Assembly (NCBI RefSeq): GCF_900102895.1
Contig: NZ_FNGD01000003.1
Coordinates: 62,001-126,000 of the forward strand
DNA: 64,000 nucleotides
From: Arthrobacter sp. ov407
GTDB taxonomy: Bacteria > Actinomycetota > Actinomycetes > Actinomycetales > Micrococcaceae
Reading direction: 5' to 3'
Made by a program: the position numbers and the translations under genes. The notes beneath the pieces were generated by a model that searched no databases, had not been told where the DNA came from, and was given only the letters and a program-made list of their open reading frames with translations. Of this stretch, positions 45,223 through 53,704 are shown one piece after another (position 1 is the stretch's first letter; each line of letters starts with the position of its first letter).

Positions 45223-45979
45223 GAACAGGGTAGCCGTCATCACAGGTGCGGCCAGCGGCATTGGACGGGCCCTCGCGGTCCACTACGCCCACCGCGGCGT
45301 GCATTCGGTGATCGGTACCTTTCCCGGTGACCCGCACGACCCGGAGGAAACCCTTCGCCTGGTGAAAGCCGCCGGCGGCCAGGGGGTCATCCAGGAAGTG
45401 GACGTCCGAAGTACCCCGTCCGTCGACGCCTTCGCCGAACGCGCCGTGCGGGAGTACGGCCGCCTGGACTACGCGGTGGCCAACGCCGGGATCCTGCGCA
45501 ACTCACCCCTGGAGGAGATGACCGATGAGCGTTGGCACGAAATGCTGGATGTCGACCTCACCGGCGTGATGCGGACCCTGCGCGCCGGGTCCGCGAAGAT
45601 GACCGACGGCGGAGCGATGGTTGCCGTGTCCTCTATTGCCGGCGGCGTTTACGGGTGGGAGGAACACGCCCACTACGCGGCCGCCAAGGCCGGAATCATC
45701 GGGCTGATCCGCAGTGTGGCCGCGGAGTTGGGGCCGCGCGGCATCCGCGCCAATACCGTAATCCCCGGACTGATCGAAACCCCGCAGTCCCTGGATCCGG
45801 TGAACTCCCTCGGGCCCGAGGGCCTGCAGCGCGCCGGTCTGGAAATCCCCTGGGGCCGCGTCGGACGGCCCGAAGAGGTGGCCAGCGTGGTCGGCTTCCT
45901 GACCTCCGATGACGCTGTCTACGTCACGGGCCAGTCCCTGATCGTCGACGGCGGCCTCACCATCAAGATGCGTGCCTGA
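45212..45979 (+). CDS. Short-chain dehydrogenase/reductase (first copy)
   Basis: 255 residues. TGAASGIGRAL binds NAD(P), ANAGIL is the structural motif, and Ser (VSSIAGG) with HYAAAKAG gives the catalytic Ser-Tyr-Lys. Ends GQSLIVDGGLTIK. The ATG overlaps the transporter's end, so an earlier start is rejected. It would oxidise or reduce a hydroxyl/keto group on the imported compound or its product. Confidence 0.92.
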   Translation: MTSENRVAVITGAASGIGRALAVHYAHRGVHSVIGTFPGDPHDPEETLRLVKAAGGQGVIQEVDVRSTPSVDAFAERAVREYGRLDYAVANAGILRNSPLEEMTDERWHEMLDVDLTGVMRTLRAGSAKMTDGGAMVAVSSIAGGVYGWEEHAHYAAAKAGIIGLIRSVAAELGPRGIRANTVIPGLIETPQSLDPVNSLGPEGLQRAGLEIPWGRVGRPEEVASVVGFLTSDDAVYVTGQSLIVDGGLTIKMRA

Positions 45980-45999
45980 AAAGCCCCGGAAGGACAAGC

Positions 46000-46722
46000 A
46001 TGAATAACCCGGACGCCTCCCGCAACACGGAGAGCCGCGCCGTTGTGGTCACGGGCGGAGCGAGCGGCATCGGCAAGGCCATCGCCGAAGCCTTCACCGC
46101 CAACGGCGACAGAGTCGCCGTCCTGGACCGGTCGGGCGCGGCGGGAAGCATCGCCGTCGACGTCTCAGACGAAGCGAGCGTGAAGGCGGCCTTCGCCGCC
46201 GCACGGTCCCAGCTCGGCAGCATCGACATTCTCGTGAACAGCGCCGGCCTGCTGACGGAATCGCCGCTGGAAGACATGACCCTTGCCATGTGGAATGAGA
46301 CGATTGCCGTGGACCTGACGGGTGTCTTCCTCTGCTGCCGGGAGGTGGTGGGGGAGATGCGGCACCAGAAGTGGGGCCGCATCATCAACATCGCCTCCCA
46401 GCTGGCCATCAAGGGAGGCACCGGGCTCAGCCACTACAGTGCCGCCAAAGCCGGAGTCGTGGGGCTGACCAAGGCCCTGGCCCTGGAAACCGCCGCCGAC
46501 AACGTGCTGGTCAACAGCATCGCCCCGGGTCCCATCGAAACGCCCCTGGTTGACGGCATATCCGAGGAGTGGAAGGCGGCGAAGCGTGCTGGGCTGCCCC
46601 TGCTGCGCTTCGGGCTCGCGGCCGAGGTGGCCCCGACTGCATTGCTTCTCGCCAGCGATCCGGGCGGCAACCTGTATGTCGGGCAGACACTCGGGCCCAA
46701 TTCCGGCGACGTCATGCCCTAG
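46000..46722 (+). CDS. Short-chain dehydrogenase/reductase (second copy)
   Basis: 240 residues. TGGASGIGKAI cofactor loop, NSAGLL, IASQLAIKGGTGLSHYSAAKAG with the catalytic Ser, Tyr and Lys. Only distantly similar to the preceding SDR, so not a recent tandem copy. Twenty bases separate them. A pair of SDRs suggests two redox steps or two stereoisomers. Confidence 0.92.
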   Translation: MNNPDASRNTESRAVVVTGGASGIGKAIAEAFTANGDRVAVLDRSGAAGSIAVDVSDEASVKAAFAAARSQLGSIDILVNSAGLLTESPLEDMTLAMWNETIAVDLTGVFLCCREVVGEMRHQKWGRIINIASQLAIKGGTGLSHYSAAKAGVVGLTKALALETAADNVLVNSIAPGPIETPLVDGISEEWKAAKRAGLPLLRFGLAAEVAPTALLLASDPGGNLYVGQTLGPNSGDVMP

Positions 46723-46735
46723 GAGGGACGATCAC

Positions 46736-47104
46736 ATGTGCGGTGCCTGCGGTCGAAGTGTGGTGAGCGATCCCGTCTTGGGCTCGACCAGGACGCTGCG
46801 GCAGCATCTGATCGTCGCCCAAACGATCAACGAGGCCTGCCATTCCTGGCCGGGAGCCCCAAAAGTGGCCGCGACCCGCAGCGGCTGGCTGGTCGCGGGA
46901 CCGAAGGGAGCCACAGAAGCCGTGTCGACTGTGGAAGCGCTGTGGTCGACTGTCCTGCGGGGCAGGCCGGGCGTGCGGCGGCAGGACCTGCGTGCCGCCG
47001 AGGACCTGGACGCGGGGGAACCGGACCCGGGGGAGTTGGCGCGCCGGGTGATGAACCTCGGCCACGAGATGGCACAGGATTCCGCTACGGAAACGGACAC
47101 GTGA
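46736..47104 (+). CDS. Small CxxC-containing hypothetical protein
   Basis: 122 residues beginning MCGACGRSVVSDPVLG, with one CxxC at the very start and a helical rest. A single CxxC could be half a zinc site. AGGAGGGA precedes the ATG 13 bases after the SDR stop, so it is the last gene of the operon. Function unknown. The strong terminator seven bases later closes the unit. Confidence 0.78.
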   Translation: MCGACGRSVVSDPVLGSTRTLRQHLIVAQTINEACHSWPGAPKVAATRSGWLVAGPKGATEAVSTVEALWSTVLRGRPGVRRQDLRAAEDLDAGEPDPGELARRVMNLGHEMAQDSATETDT

Positions 47105-47110
47105 CACGCC

Positions 47111-47152
47111 AAAGGTCAGGCGCTACGGGTATCCCCGTAGCGCCTGACCTTT
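47111..47152 (+). terminator. Strong intrinsic terminator of the LacI-controlled operon
   Basis: Perfect 19-base inverted repeat AAAGGTCAGGCGCTACGGG / CCCGTAGCGCCTGACCTTT with a 4-base loop, ending in TTTT. On the opposite strand the preceding AAA would give a shorter U tract, so it can also stop the minus-strand PaiB gene. Confidence 0.92.
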
Positions 47153-47251
47153 TCCGCGGCGCCGGCCCGAATTCGTAGCGAAAACCTTGCGAAAACGGCC
47201 TGGCTAGGAGCACTGAGAGTGTGTTCCGGCGGTGGCCAGCCGGCGCCCGGA

Positions 47252-47950
47252 TTAGGAAGCGGGCCCGGCCGGAGCCTCGGAGTGCGGGCATCCTGCCTGG
47301 GCTCGCGCGTTCTCGACGTCGGCGGCGCTTTGCATTTGCCCGCGGGCCCGCAGCCCGGCCACGACACCGTCAATGTCGGCGTCGGGCCGGTTCTGGCTCA
47401 GCTTGTGCTTCGCCTCGATCCGGGTGATGAGGAGTTCGATGCCGACGATCGCGCGCAGCTGTCCGGCAATGTAGCGCTCGGGGGCGTCGTCGACCGTCCA
47501 CGGCCGCTCGGAGCCGGCTTCATTGTGATCACTCAGCCGTCGCACATGGCTGGCGAGCCAGGCCGGGTCGTCGTGGATGACTAGGGTGCCGTACACGTGG
47601 GCCGTGGAATAGTTCCAGGTCGGAACGACGCGTCCGTGCTCTGCCTTGGACGCGTACCACGACGGCGAAATGTAGGCGTCGGCGCCCTGGATGATGGCAA
47701 GCGATTCGCCGGCGGCAGGTTCGGACCACTGCGGATTGTTGCGGGCGAGGTGCCCATACAAGGCACCGTGTTCACCGGACGTCGGGTCGAAGACGAAAGG
47801 CATGAGCGTGGCGAGGATGCCGTTCGCCGTTGCGGTGATCAGGTTGGCGGCGGCCGGGCGGCTCAACAGTTGCTGGACGGAATCGGGGCCGGCAGCGAAA
47901 TGTGCGGGGATGTACACGGGGATCTTCCATTCGGATCGCGGATCGGACAC
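47252..47950 (-). CDS. FMN-binding protein, PaiB-like
   Basis: 232 residues with the PaiB pattern: YIPAHFAAG at the start, LMPFVFDP, YGHLARNNPQW, PSWYASKAEHGRVVPTWNYSTAHVYG. The split-barrel flavin fold is shared with Bacillus PaiB, a negative regulator of sporulation and protease genes; in actinobacteria these proteins are more likely flavin- or haem-binding enzymes. It faces the operon terminator. Confidence 0.9.
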   Translation of the reverse strand: MSDPRSEWKIPVYIPAHFAAGPDSVQQLLSRPAAANLITATANGILATLMPFVFDPTSGEHGALYGHLARNNPQWSEPAAGESLAIIQGADAYISPSWYASKAEHGRVVPTWNYSTAHVYGTLVIHDDPAWLASHVRRLSDHNEAGSERPWTVDDAPERYIAGQLRAIVGIELLITRIEAKHKLSQNRPDADIDGVVAGLRARGQMQSAADVENARAQAGCPHSEAPAGPAS

Positions 47951-48014
47951 GGGCTGCGGAGTGTGGGCGTGGGTGCGGAGACCCGGCCAGGGGGCCGGAG
48001 GAACGGAGGTGAGG

Positions 48015-48980
48015 TCAGCGGGACTGTTGCGCCGTCACCTCTGCCATCTCCTTGGCCCTCGGCGGGCCGGAGCGGGAGCGGACGGCCAGGCCGGCACAGA
48101 AAACCACCGCGGCGCCGCCGATGATGGTGGTCCAGGTCAGCTCCTCGCCCAGTATGAGCCCGGCCCAGCAGATGCTCAGCACAGGCTGGACGAGCTGGAT
48201 CTGGCTGACCTGCGCCATAGGGCCGATGGCCAGGCCGTGGTACCAGGCGAAGAAGCCGAAAAACATGCTCACGATCCCAAGGTACGCGAAGGCCGCCCAT
48301 TGCACAGGAGTGGCGGATGGCGGCTGCCCGGCCATGGAGAAGGCCGCCATGCCCACCATCAGGGGAGATGCGAGGACAAGTGCCCAGGAGACGGTCTGCC
48401 AGGCGCCGAGTTCGCGGGCCAGCTTGCCACCTTCGGCGTAGCCGATCGCCGCTGACACGACGGCGCCGAAGAGCAGCAGGTCCGCCAGTTGCAGTTGACC
48501 GATGCCGCCGGACTGCGCGGACGCGAAGCCGATGGCCGCCACCGCTCCGACGCCGGTGATGGCCCAAAAAGTGATGGACGGGCGTTCGTGGCCGCGCAGG
48601 ACTGCCATCGTCGCGGTCGCAGCCGGGAGTAGCGCGATGACGACGGCGCCGTGGCTGGCGGGAACGGAGGCGAGGGCGAAGGACGTCAGCAGCGGGAAGC
48701 CGACCACCACTCCGCCGGCGACGACGGCGACGCGCGCCCACTGGGCGCCGCGGGGCGGACGCTGCCGGGTCAGAGCCAGGGCGCATGCGGCGAGGATGGC
48801 GGCGACAACGGCCCGGCCTGACCCGATGAACAACGGAGACAGCCCGGCGACCGCCACCCGGGTGAACGGAACCGTGAAGGAGAAGGCCGCGACGCCGAGC
48901 AGTCCCCACGATAATCCGGTTGCCGGCCGGGATGATATCGGTTGGTCAATAATCGTAGTAGCGCTACTATTGTCTCTCAT
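48015..48980 (-). CDS. EamA/DMT-family transporter
   Basis: 321 residues with ten predicted helices forming two EamA repeats (WGLLGVAAFSFTVPFTRVAVAG; FAYLGIVSMFFGFFAWYHGLA). Likely exports amino acids or other small metabolites. The only usable start is the ATG at 48980, whose bases overlap the MocR ATG on the other strand; the first helix follows within 22 residues, so a later start is unlikely. The intergenic operator falls within codons 4-9. Confidence 0.9.
   Translation of the reverse strand: MRDNSSATTIIDQPISSRPATGLSWGLLGVAAFSFTVPFTRVAVAGLSPLFIGSGRAVVAAILAACALALTRQRPPRGAQWARVAVVAGGVVVGFPLLTSFALASVPASHGAVVIALLPAATATMAVLRGHERPSITFWAITGVGAVAAIGFASAQSGGIGQLQLADLLLFGAVVSAAIGYAEGGKLARELGAWQTVSWALVLASPLMVGMAAFSMAGQPPSATPVQWAAFAYLGIVSMFFGFFAWYHGLAIGPMAQVSQIQLVQPVLSICWAGLILGEELTWTTIIGGAAVVFCAGLAVRSRSGPPRAKEMAEVTAQQSR
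48942..48969 (+). promoter_or_regulatory. MocR promoter and palindromic operator, inside the transporter gene
   Basis: TTGGTC (48942-48947), a 16-base spacer and TACTAT (48964-48969) make a good -35/-10 pair on the plus strand; the -10 ends nine bases before the MocR ATG, predicting an mRNA with little or no leader. The perfect palindrome TAGTAGCGCTACTA (48956-48969) overlaps the -10, so a protein bound there, possibly MocR itself, would control its own synthesis. Confidence 0.6.
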
Positions 48981-50394
48981 GAATAACGATAGCACCTCGC
49001 AAATGCTGACTCGGCTCCGGAAGTGGATTTCAGCTGCCGCGCCCGGCGCCCGGCTGCCGTCCACGCGGTCCCTGGTTGCCGAGTACCAGGCCAGTCCCGT
49101 GACTGTGCAGAAGGTGCTCCGCACGCTTGCCGCGCAGGGTCTGATCGAGAGCCGCCCGGGCGTCGGAACCTTTGTGCGGTCCGTCCGGACCGCCCGGCCG
49201 GCGGACTACGGCTGGCAAACGGCGGCGTTGGGCTCGCCGCAGGGGCCGCTCCGGCCCGTCTCGGCGGCGATGCGCAGCGCGCCGAACGATGTTATTGCGT
49301 TCCACTCGGGCTATCCGGACCGGGAACTCCTGCCTGAGCGTCTGGTGCGAGCGGCCCTGACCCGGGCGGCCCGCAGCGAGGCGGCAATATCGTGTCCGCC
49401 CGTCGCGGGGCTGCCTGACCTGCAGTCCTGGTTTGCGCACGAACTCCGGGATGCCACCCCGGCCGGGGTCGCGCCGCCAACGCCGAGCGACGTGATTGTG
49501 CTGCCCGGGAGCCAGAGCGGGCTCAGTTCCGTGTTCCGGGCGCTGGTTGGCAGCGGGCAGCCGCTGCTGGTGGAATCCCCGACGTACTGGGGCGCTATCC
49601 TGGCGGCGACGCAGGCCGGCGTCCGGGTTGTTCCGGTGCCGAGCGGCCCCGAGGGCCCGGACCCTGACGCGCTGGCTCGTGCCTTTGACGAGACCGGCGC
49701 GCGGGTGTTCTATGCGCAGCCGAACTACGCAAACCCCACCGGCGCTCAGTGGCCGGCCCGCCTGGGCGAGCAGGTGCTGGAGGTGGTGCGCGCCCACGGG
49801 GCGTTCCTCGTTGAGGACGACTGGGCGCATGATTTCGGCATCACCACCGACGCCTTGCCCGTGGCCGCCCGTGACGATTCCGGCCACGTAGTCTACGTTC
49901 GCTCGCTGACCAAGAGCGTGTCGCCGGGCATACGCATCGCTGCGGTGATCGCCCGCGGCCCGGCGCGTGAGCGCATCCTGGCCGCCCGGGGAGCCGAGTC
50001 GATGTATGTCAGCGGTGTTCTCCAGGCGGCCGCCCTCGACGTCGTGACGCAACCGGGGTGGCAGACCCACCTGCGCGGACTGCGCCACCAGCTTCAGGCC
50101 CGACGGGACCTGCTGGTCAGCAGCCTGCGGGAGCTTGCTCCGATGGCCCACGTTGAGCATGTGCCCAGGGGTGGACTGAACCTCTGGGCGCGCCTTCCAG
50201 ACGGGACCGACGTCGACCAGCTCGTCCGCGACTGCGAGGCTGCCGGCGTCATCATCGCGGCCGGCACCGAGTGGTTCCCGGCCGAGCCGGCGGGGCCGTT
50301 CATTCGACTCAACTACGCCGGAGCCAACCCGGGGGCGTTCCGGGAGGGCGCGCGGATCCTTGGCGAGGTGCTTGAGCGCACGGCCGGCCGGTAA
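48979..50394 (+). CDS. MocR-type regulator (GntR HTH + aminotransferase-like domain)
   Basis: 471 residues from the first ATG. The N-terminal wHTH (LPSTRSLVAEYQASPVTVQKVLRTLAAQGLI) is joined to a fold-type I aminotransferase domain with the PLP Lys in RSLTKSVSPG and AQPNYANPTG. MocR proteins sense PLP or amino acids and control adjacent genes; here the target is probably the divergent EamA transporter. An ATG at 49003 is an alternative start; the first one suits a leaderless transcript. Confidence 0.92.
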   Translation: MNNDSTSQMLTRLRKWISAAAPGARLPSTRSLVAEYQASPVTVQKVLRTLAAQGLIESRPGVGTFVRSVRTARPADYGWQTAALGSPQGPLRPVSAAMRSAPNDVIAFHSGYPDRELLPERLVRAALTRAARSEAAISCPPVAGLPDLQSWFAHELRDATPAGVAPPTPSDVIVLPGSQSGLSSVFRALVGSGQPLLVESPTYWGAILAATQAGVRVVPVPSGPEGPDPDALARAFDETGARVFYAQPNYANPTGAQWPARLGEQVLEVVRAHGAFLVEDDWAHDFGITTDALPVAARDDSGHVVYVRSLTKSVSPGIRIAAVIARGPARERILAARGAESMYVSGVLQAAALDVVTQPGWQTHLRGLRHQLQARRDLLVSSLRELAPMAHVEHVPRGGLNLWARLPDGTDVDQLVRDCEAAGVIIAAGTEWFPAEPAGPFIRLNYAGANPGAFREGARILGEVLERTAGR

Positions 50395-50421
50395 GGCGGA
50401 GCCCCGGGTGCTTCACGGTGG

Positions 50422-50826
50422 CTACTCCAGGGCGAGCAGAGCTTGGGGTTCCGCGATCGTCACCAGTTCCTGCACTGCCATGGCCAGTCCGGCATCGAGC
50501 GTCACAAATGCGTCTGCCTGAAGCTGGGTCAGGGCCACGTATTCCGCGTCGAGGGTGTCTTCCCATCCAAGCTGCTCGGCGAGCCGCCACGCGGCGCGCT
50601 GCAGGACACGGTCGCCGAGGAGCCGGATGCGAAGGCCACGCAGGTAGTCGAGCTGACGGTCGGCGTCGGCCTGCGTCAGCTCGCAGCGCCGGACCGACTG
50701 GTACAGGAGCGAGAGCACCTGAGAGCGAAGGAGCGTCGGCGCCACCAGCTGGTGTTCGTCGGCGATCGCCGCCCCGCCGCGGGCGAGATAGAGGGCCACA
50801 TCCGGACCAATCACGAAGCGGGTCAT
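50422..50826 (-). CDS. PIN-domain protein
   Basis: 134 residues. Asp9 (IGPDVAL), Asp in TLDAEYVAL and Asp in TLDAGLA match three of the four PIN acidic residues. The fourth, normally Glu in an RSE/AE motif, is Gln here (LLRSQVLSLLY). No antitoxin gene is adjacent. It starts eight bases after the UPF0060 gene. It could be a solitary PIN protein with reduced or no RNase activity. Confidence 0.82.
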   Translation of the reverse strand: MTRFVIGPDVALYLARGGAAIADEHQLVAPTLLRSQVLSLLYQSVRRCELTQADADRQLDYLRGLRIRLLGDRVLQRAAWRLAEQLGWEDTLDAEYVALTQLQADAFVTLDAGLAMAVQELVTIAEPQALLALE

Positions 50827-50834
50827 TGTCACCT

Positions 50835-51173
50835 TCAGCCGGCGTCGCGGGGGACGAACATGATGACGGCGACGCCGAACAGGCAGATCACCGTACCCAG
50901 GACGTCCCATCGGTCGGGCCTAAAGCCGTCGAAGATCATGCCCCAAGCCACGGAGCCGGCCACGAATACGCCGCCGTAAGCGGCGAGGATGCGTCCGAAG
51001 TGGGCGTCCGGCTGGAGCGTCGCGGCAAAGCCGTAGATACCCAGCGCCGCGACCCCCAGCCCGGCCCACCACCAGTCCCGCCCCTCACGGACGGACTGCC
51101 ATACGAGCCAGGCCCCGCCGATTTCAGCGGCCGCGGCCAGGACGAAGAGCATGATCGTTTTCGCGATAGTCAC
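50835..51173 (-). CDS. YnfA/UPF0060 family small membrane protein
   Basis: 112 residues with four membrane helices: [60 protein letters not shown] and [17 protein letters not shown]. Length and pattern match YnfA, a small SMR-like protein linked to efflux. The GTG at 51173 gives the family-length protein; the longer frame is not supported. Confidence 0.9.
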   Translation of the reverse strand: MTIAKTIMLFVLAAAAEIGGAWLVWQSVREGRDWWWAGLGVAALGIYGFAATLQPDAHFGRILAAYGGVFVAGSVAWGMIFDGFRPDRWDVLGTVICLFGVAVIMFVPRDAG

Positions 51174-51279
51174 GTCTTCATGATGGCACTGCCTTGCTGA
51201 TGGCAGCGTCGCCATGCTGGCGCAGTCTCCTCGTTTGGACTGCGCCCTCGTCAAGTCCGCAGCTCGGTCCTCCAGAAAC

Positions 51280-51308
51280 TTGAAGCTTCAATCAAATCGG
51301 GCTACGAT
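51280..51308 (+). promoter_or_regulatory. Promoter with overlapping palindromic operator
   Basis: TTGAAG (51280-51285), a 17-base spacer and TACGAT (51303-51308) form a good sigma-70-like promoter for the dioxygenase. The -10 ends six bases before the ATG, so the mRNA is probably leaderless. The perfect palindrome TTGAAGCTTCAA (51280-51291) covers the -35 and resembles MarR-family operators. Confidence 0.65.
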
Positions 51309-51314
51309 ATTTCC

Positions 51315-52112
51315 ATGACTCAGACTGCCGACCGGACTCCGGTCCTCTTCCTCAGCCATGGAGCGCCGCCGCTGGCCGACGACACCACGTGGACCCGCGA
51401 ACTCAATGACTGGTCCGGCACATTCGGCAAGCCCAAGGACATCCTCATGGTCTCCGCCCACTGGGAGAATGCCCCGGTGACGCTCGGCGCCACCGGGCGC
51501 GATCCGGGGCTGGTGTACGACTTCGGAGGCTTCGCCCAGAAGTACTACGAGGTGACCTATGACGCCCCGCAGGCGCCTGAGCTCGCTGCTGAAGTGGAAA
51601 AGCTGGTGGCCGCCCACGGCCACCACGTGGAGCGCGACGAAAGCCGCGGCCTGGACCACGGAGCCTACGTTCCGCTGAAAGAGATGTACCCGGCAGCGGA
51701 CGTGCCAGTGGTGCAGATGTCCATGCCCACCCTCGATCCGCAGGGATTGTTCGATCTCGGTGTCTCGCTTGGGCCCCTGCGGGAGCGGGGCACCCTGATC
51801 GTCGGATCAGGGTTCACCACGCACAACCTGCGCTGGTTCAATCCCGCCGGCGGACCGGACAGCGCCCCGCCCGCTGTCTCAAGTGAATTCGACCACTGGG
51901 CCGAGGAAGCCATGGCCCGCGGCGACGTCGACTCCATCCTGGACTTCCTCAACAAGGCGCCGGCCGCCCGCGAAGCGCACCCCCGCAGTGAGCACTGGGC
52001 TCCGCTATATGTTGCCCTCGGGGCTGCCTACGCCTCGGGAGACATCCAGGCCAAGACGGCGATCGACGGGTTCTGGTTCGGGCTGTCCAAACGCTCGTGG
52101 ACCCTGACATGA
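51315..52112 (+). CDS. Class III extradiol ring-cleavage dioxygenase (DODA/YgiD-like)
   Basis: 265 residues. LFLSHGAPPL, SAHWENAP, LDHGAYVPLK and SGFTTHNLRWF give the His and other metal residues of LigB/4,5-DOPA dioxygenase-like enzymes. It opens a catechol ring next to the diol with Fe(II) or Zn. Followed 124 bases later by a quinone-reductase-like NmrA gene, which fits a response to catechols or quinones. Confidence 0.92.
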   Translation: MTQTADRTPVLFLSHGAPPLADDTTWTRELNDWSGTFGKPKDILMVSAHWENAPVTLGATGRDPGLVYDFGGFAQKYYEVTYDAPQAPELAAEVEKLVAAHGHHVERDESRGLDHGAYVPLKEMYPAADVPVVQMSMPTLDPQGLFDLGVSLGPLRERGTLIVGSGFTTHNLRWFNPAGGPDSAPPAVSSEFDHWAEEAMARGDVDSILDFLNKAPAAREAHPRSEHWAPLYVALGAAYASGDIQAKTAIDGFWFGLSKRSWTLT

Positions 52113-52236
52113 CGTGGAAGCGGACGCACGACGTAACACAGGAATGACCCGCACCGCGGGCCGGTTGTGAACAACGGTTCGCCCGCACGCCAGAGACATG
52201 ACATGAACAACACCCTCGAATTCTAGGAGCGCAAAA

Positions 52237-53094
52237 ATGACGATTGCAGTAACGGGTGCTACAGGACAGCTGGGCCGGCTGGTCCTCGAGGAACTGCTCA
52301 GCAGCCAGGAACCGGGCTCGCTCGTGGCCGTGGTGCGCGACGCCGCGAAGGCCGGGGAGCTCCGTGCCCGTGGCGTCCAGGTGCGCGTCGCGGACTACTC
52401 CGATGCGGTGGCGCTCACCGAAGCCCTCACGGGCGTCGACAGACTCCTGCTGGTCTCCGGCAGCGAAGTTGGCTCCCGCGTGGCCCAGCACGCCAATGTG
52501 GTCAACGCGGCCCAGGCCGCAGGCGTCGGGTTCATCGCGTACACTTCCGTCCTGGCCGCGGACACCACCGAGTTGATCCTGGCTCCCGAGCACAAGGCGA
52601 CAGAGGAGCTCATCCGCGCGTCGGGACTCGACTTCGCGTTGCTGCGCAATGGCTGGTACACCGAAAACTATGCCCAGACCGTGGCCACGGCCAAGCAGAC
52701 AGGCGCCGTCGTGGCCGCTTCCGGTGACGGCCGGGTGGCCAGCGCCACGCGGGCAGACTATGCGGCCGCCGCGGCGGCGGTGCTCAGCTCCGCCGGGCAC
52801 GACGGCCGCACGTACGAGCTCTCCGGCGACTACGCCTGGGACTTCAAGGAACTGGCGACGGCGATCACCAAGATCGCGGGCAGGGAAGTGGTCTACCGTC
52901 CGGTCTCGGCACCCGAGCTGGTTGAGGTGCTGACCACTGCCGGGCTCGACGAAGGCACTGCAGGATTCCTCGCCGCCCTGGACTTGGACACCAAAGCCGG
53001 TCTGCTGGCTACCGTTACGGGCGAGCTGTCCGGGCTGATCGGACGGCCGACGACGCCACTGCTTCAGGCTCTGGAGGCCTCCACCGCGAGCTAG
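52237..53094 (+). CDS. NmrA-family NAD(P)H:quinone oxidoreductase (QorB-like)
   Basis: 285 residues. The N-terminal TGATGQLGRLV nucleotide-binding loop, VRVADYSD, and LLRNGWYTENY are characteristic of QOR2-type enzymes. It likely reduces quinones to hydroquinones in the cytoplasm. AGGAG precedes the ATG. Context next to an extradiol dioxygenase supports aromatic/quinone detoxification. Confidence 0.9.
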   Translation: MTIAVTGATGQLGRLVLEELLSSQEPGSLVAVVRDAAKAGELRARGVQVRVADYSDAVALTEALTGVDRLLLVSGSEVGSRVAQHANVVNAAQAAGVGFIAYTSVLAADTTELILAPEHKATEELIRASGLDFALLRNGWYTENYAQTVATAKQTGAVVAASGDGRVASATRADYAAAAAAVLSSAGHDGRTYELSGDYAWDFKELATAITKIAGREVVYRPVSAPELVEVLTTAGLDEGTAGFLAALDLDTKAGLLATVTGELSGLIGRPTTPLLQALEASTAS

Positions 53095-53188
53095 TGCCTT
53101 CGCCGAAGGGCCAGGAATGGGCATAATGAAGGCGTGGATTCTCTGCACGCCCCGGGCATAGGCGGCCAGTGGGTGCGAGCCTTAGCTG

Positions 53189-53704
53189 ATGGGTTCTGTG
53201 GAATCGCCAGCTGACTTCGCGCAGGCGGGTGACGGGGCGTGGACGGACGGCCCGCTGATTCTCGGCGTGCCGTGGGAATTCGAAGAGCGGCTGGTGCGAG
53301 TCGCCGCAGGACTGGCCGCGATCATGGGGGCGCACTTGATCTGCGCGTTTGTGGATCCGGCGAGCTATCTCACGGAGTGGGAGCCGGACGGTTTCCTGGA
53401 CGGCACATCCTTGGATCCTGTTCGCAATTTGGAAGCCGAATTCCCAGCCTCGGAGCTGCTCAGCGGCCTTGAGGGCGTTCTCGGGCCGCCGGGCGGCGCG
53501 TGGTCCTTCAGAGTGCTGAACGGGGAAGTCGCCCAGGCTTTAGGGCGGCTGGCGGAAAGCACGGATGCGGCTGCGCTGATCGTCGGCGGGCAGCGGCCCG
53601 GGCGGATTGCCCGGATGGGACGGCTGCTGGAGGGCTCGGTCAGCGTGTCCCTCACACGTCTGCAGGCCAGGCCCGTGCTGATCATTCCGCACTTGGGGCC
53701 GTAA
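53189..53704 (+). CDS. Universal stress protein family
   Basis: 171 residues. A USP fold with PLILGVPWEFEERLVRVAAGLAAIMGAHLICAFV at the start and VGGQRPGRIARMGRLLEGSVSVSLTRLQARPVLIIP at the end; the ATP-binding motif G-x2-G-x9-G(S/T) is degenerate. The first 20 residues are variable and the start could be later. Stands alone. Confidence 0.82.
   Translation: MGSVESPADFAQAGDGAWTDGPLILGVPWEFEERLVRVAAGLAAIMGAHLICAFVDPASYLTEWEPDGFLDGTSLDPVRNLEAEFPASELLSGLEGVLGPPGGAWSFRVLNGEVAQALGRLAESTDAAALIVGGQRPGRIARMGRLLEGSVSVSLTRLQARPVLIIPHLGP

Noticed and set aside
45212..46722. Tandem duplication of the two SDR genes
   Set aside because: They share only family motifs; sequence between motifs differs widely, so this is not a recent duplication.
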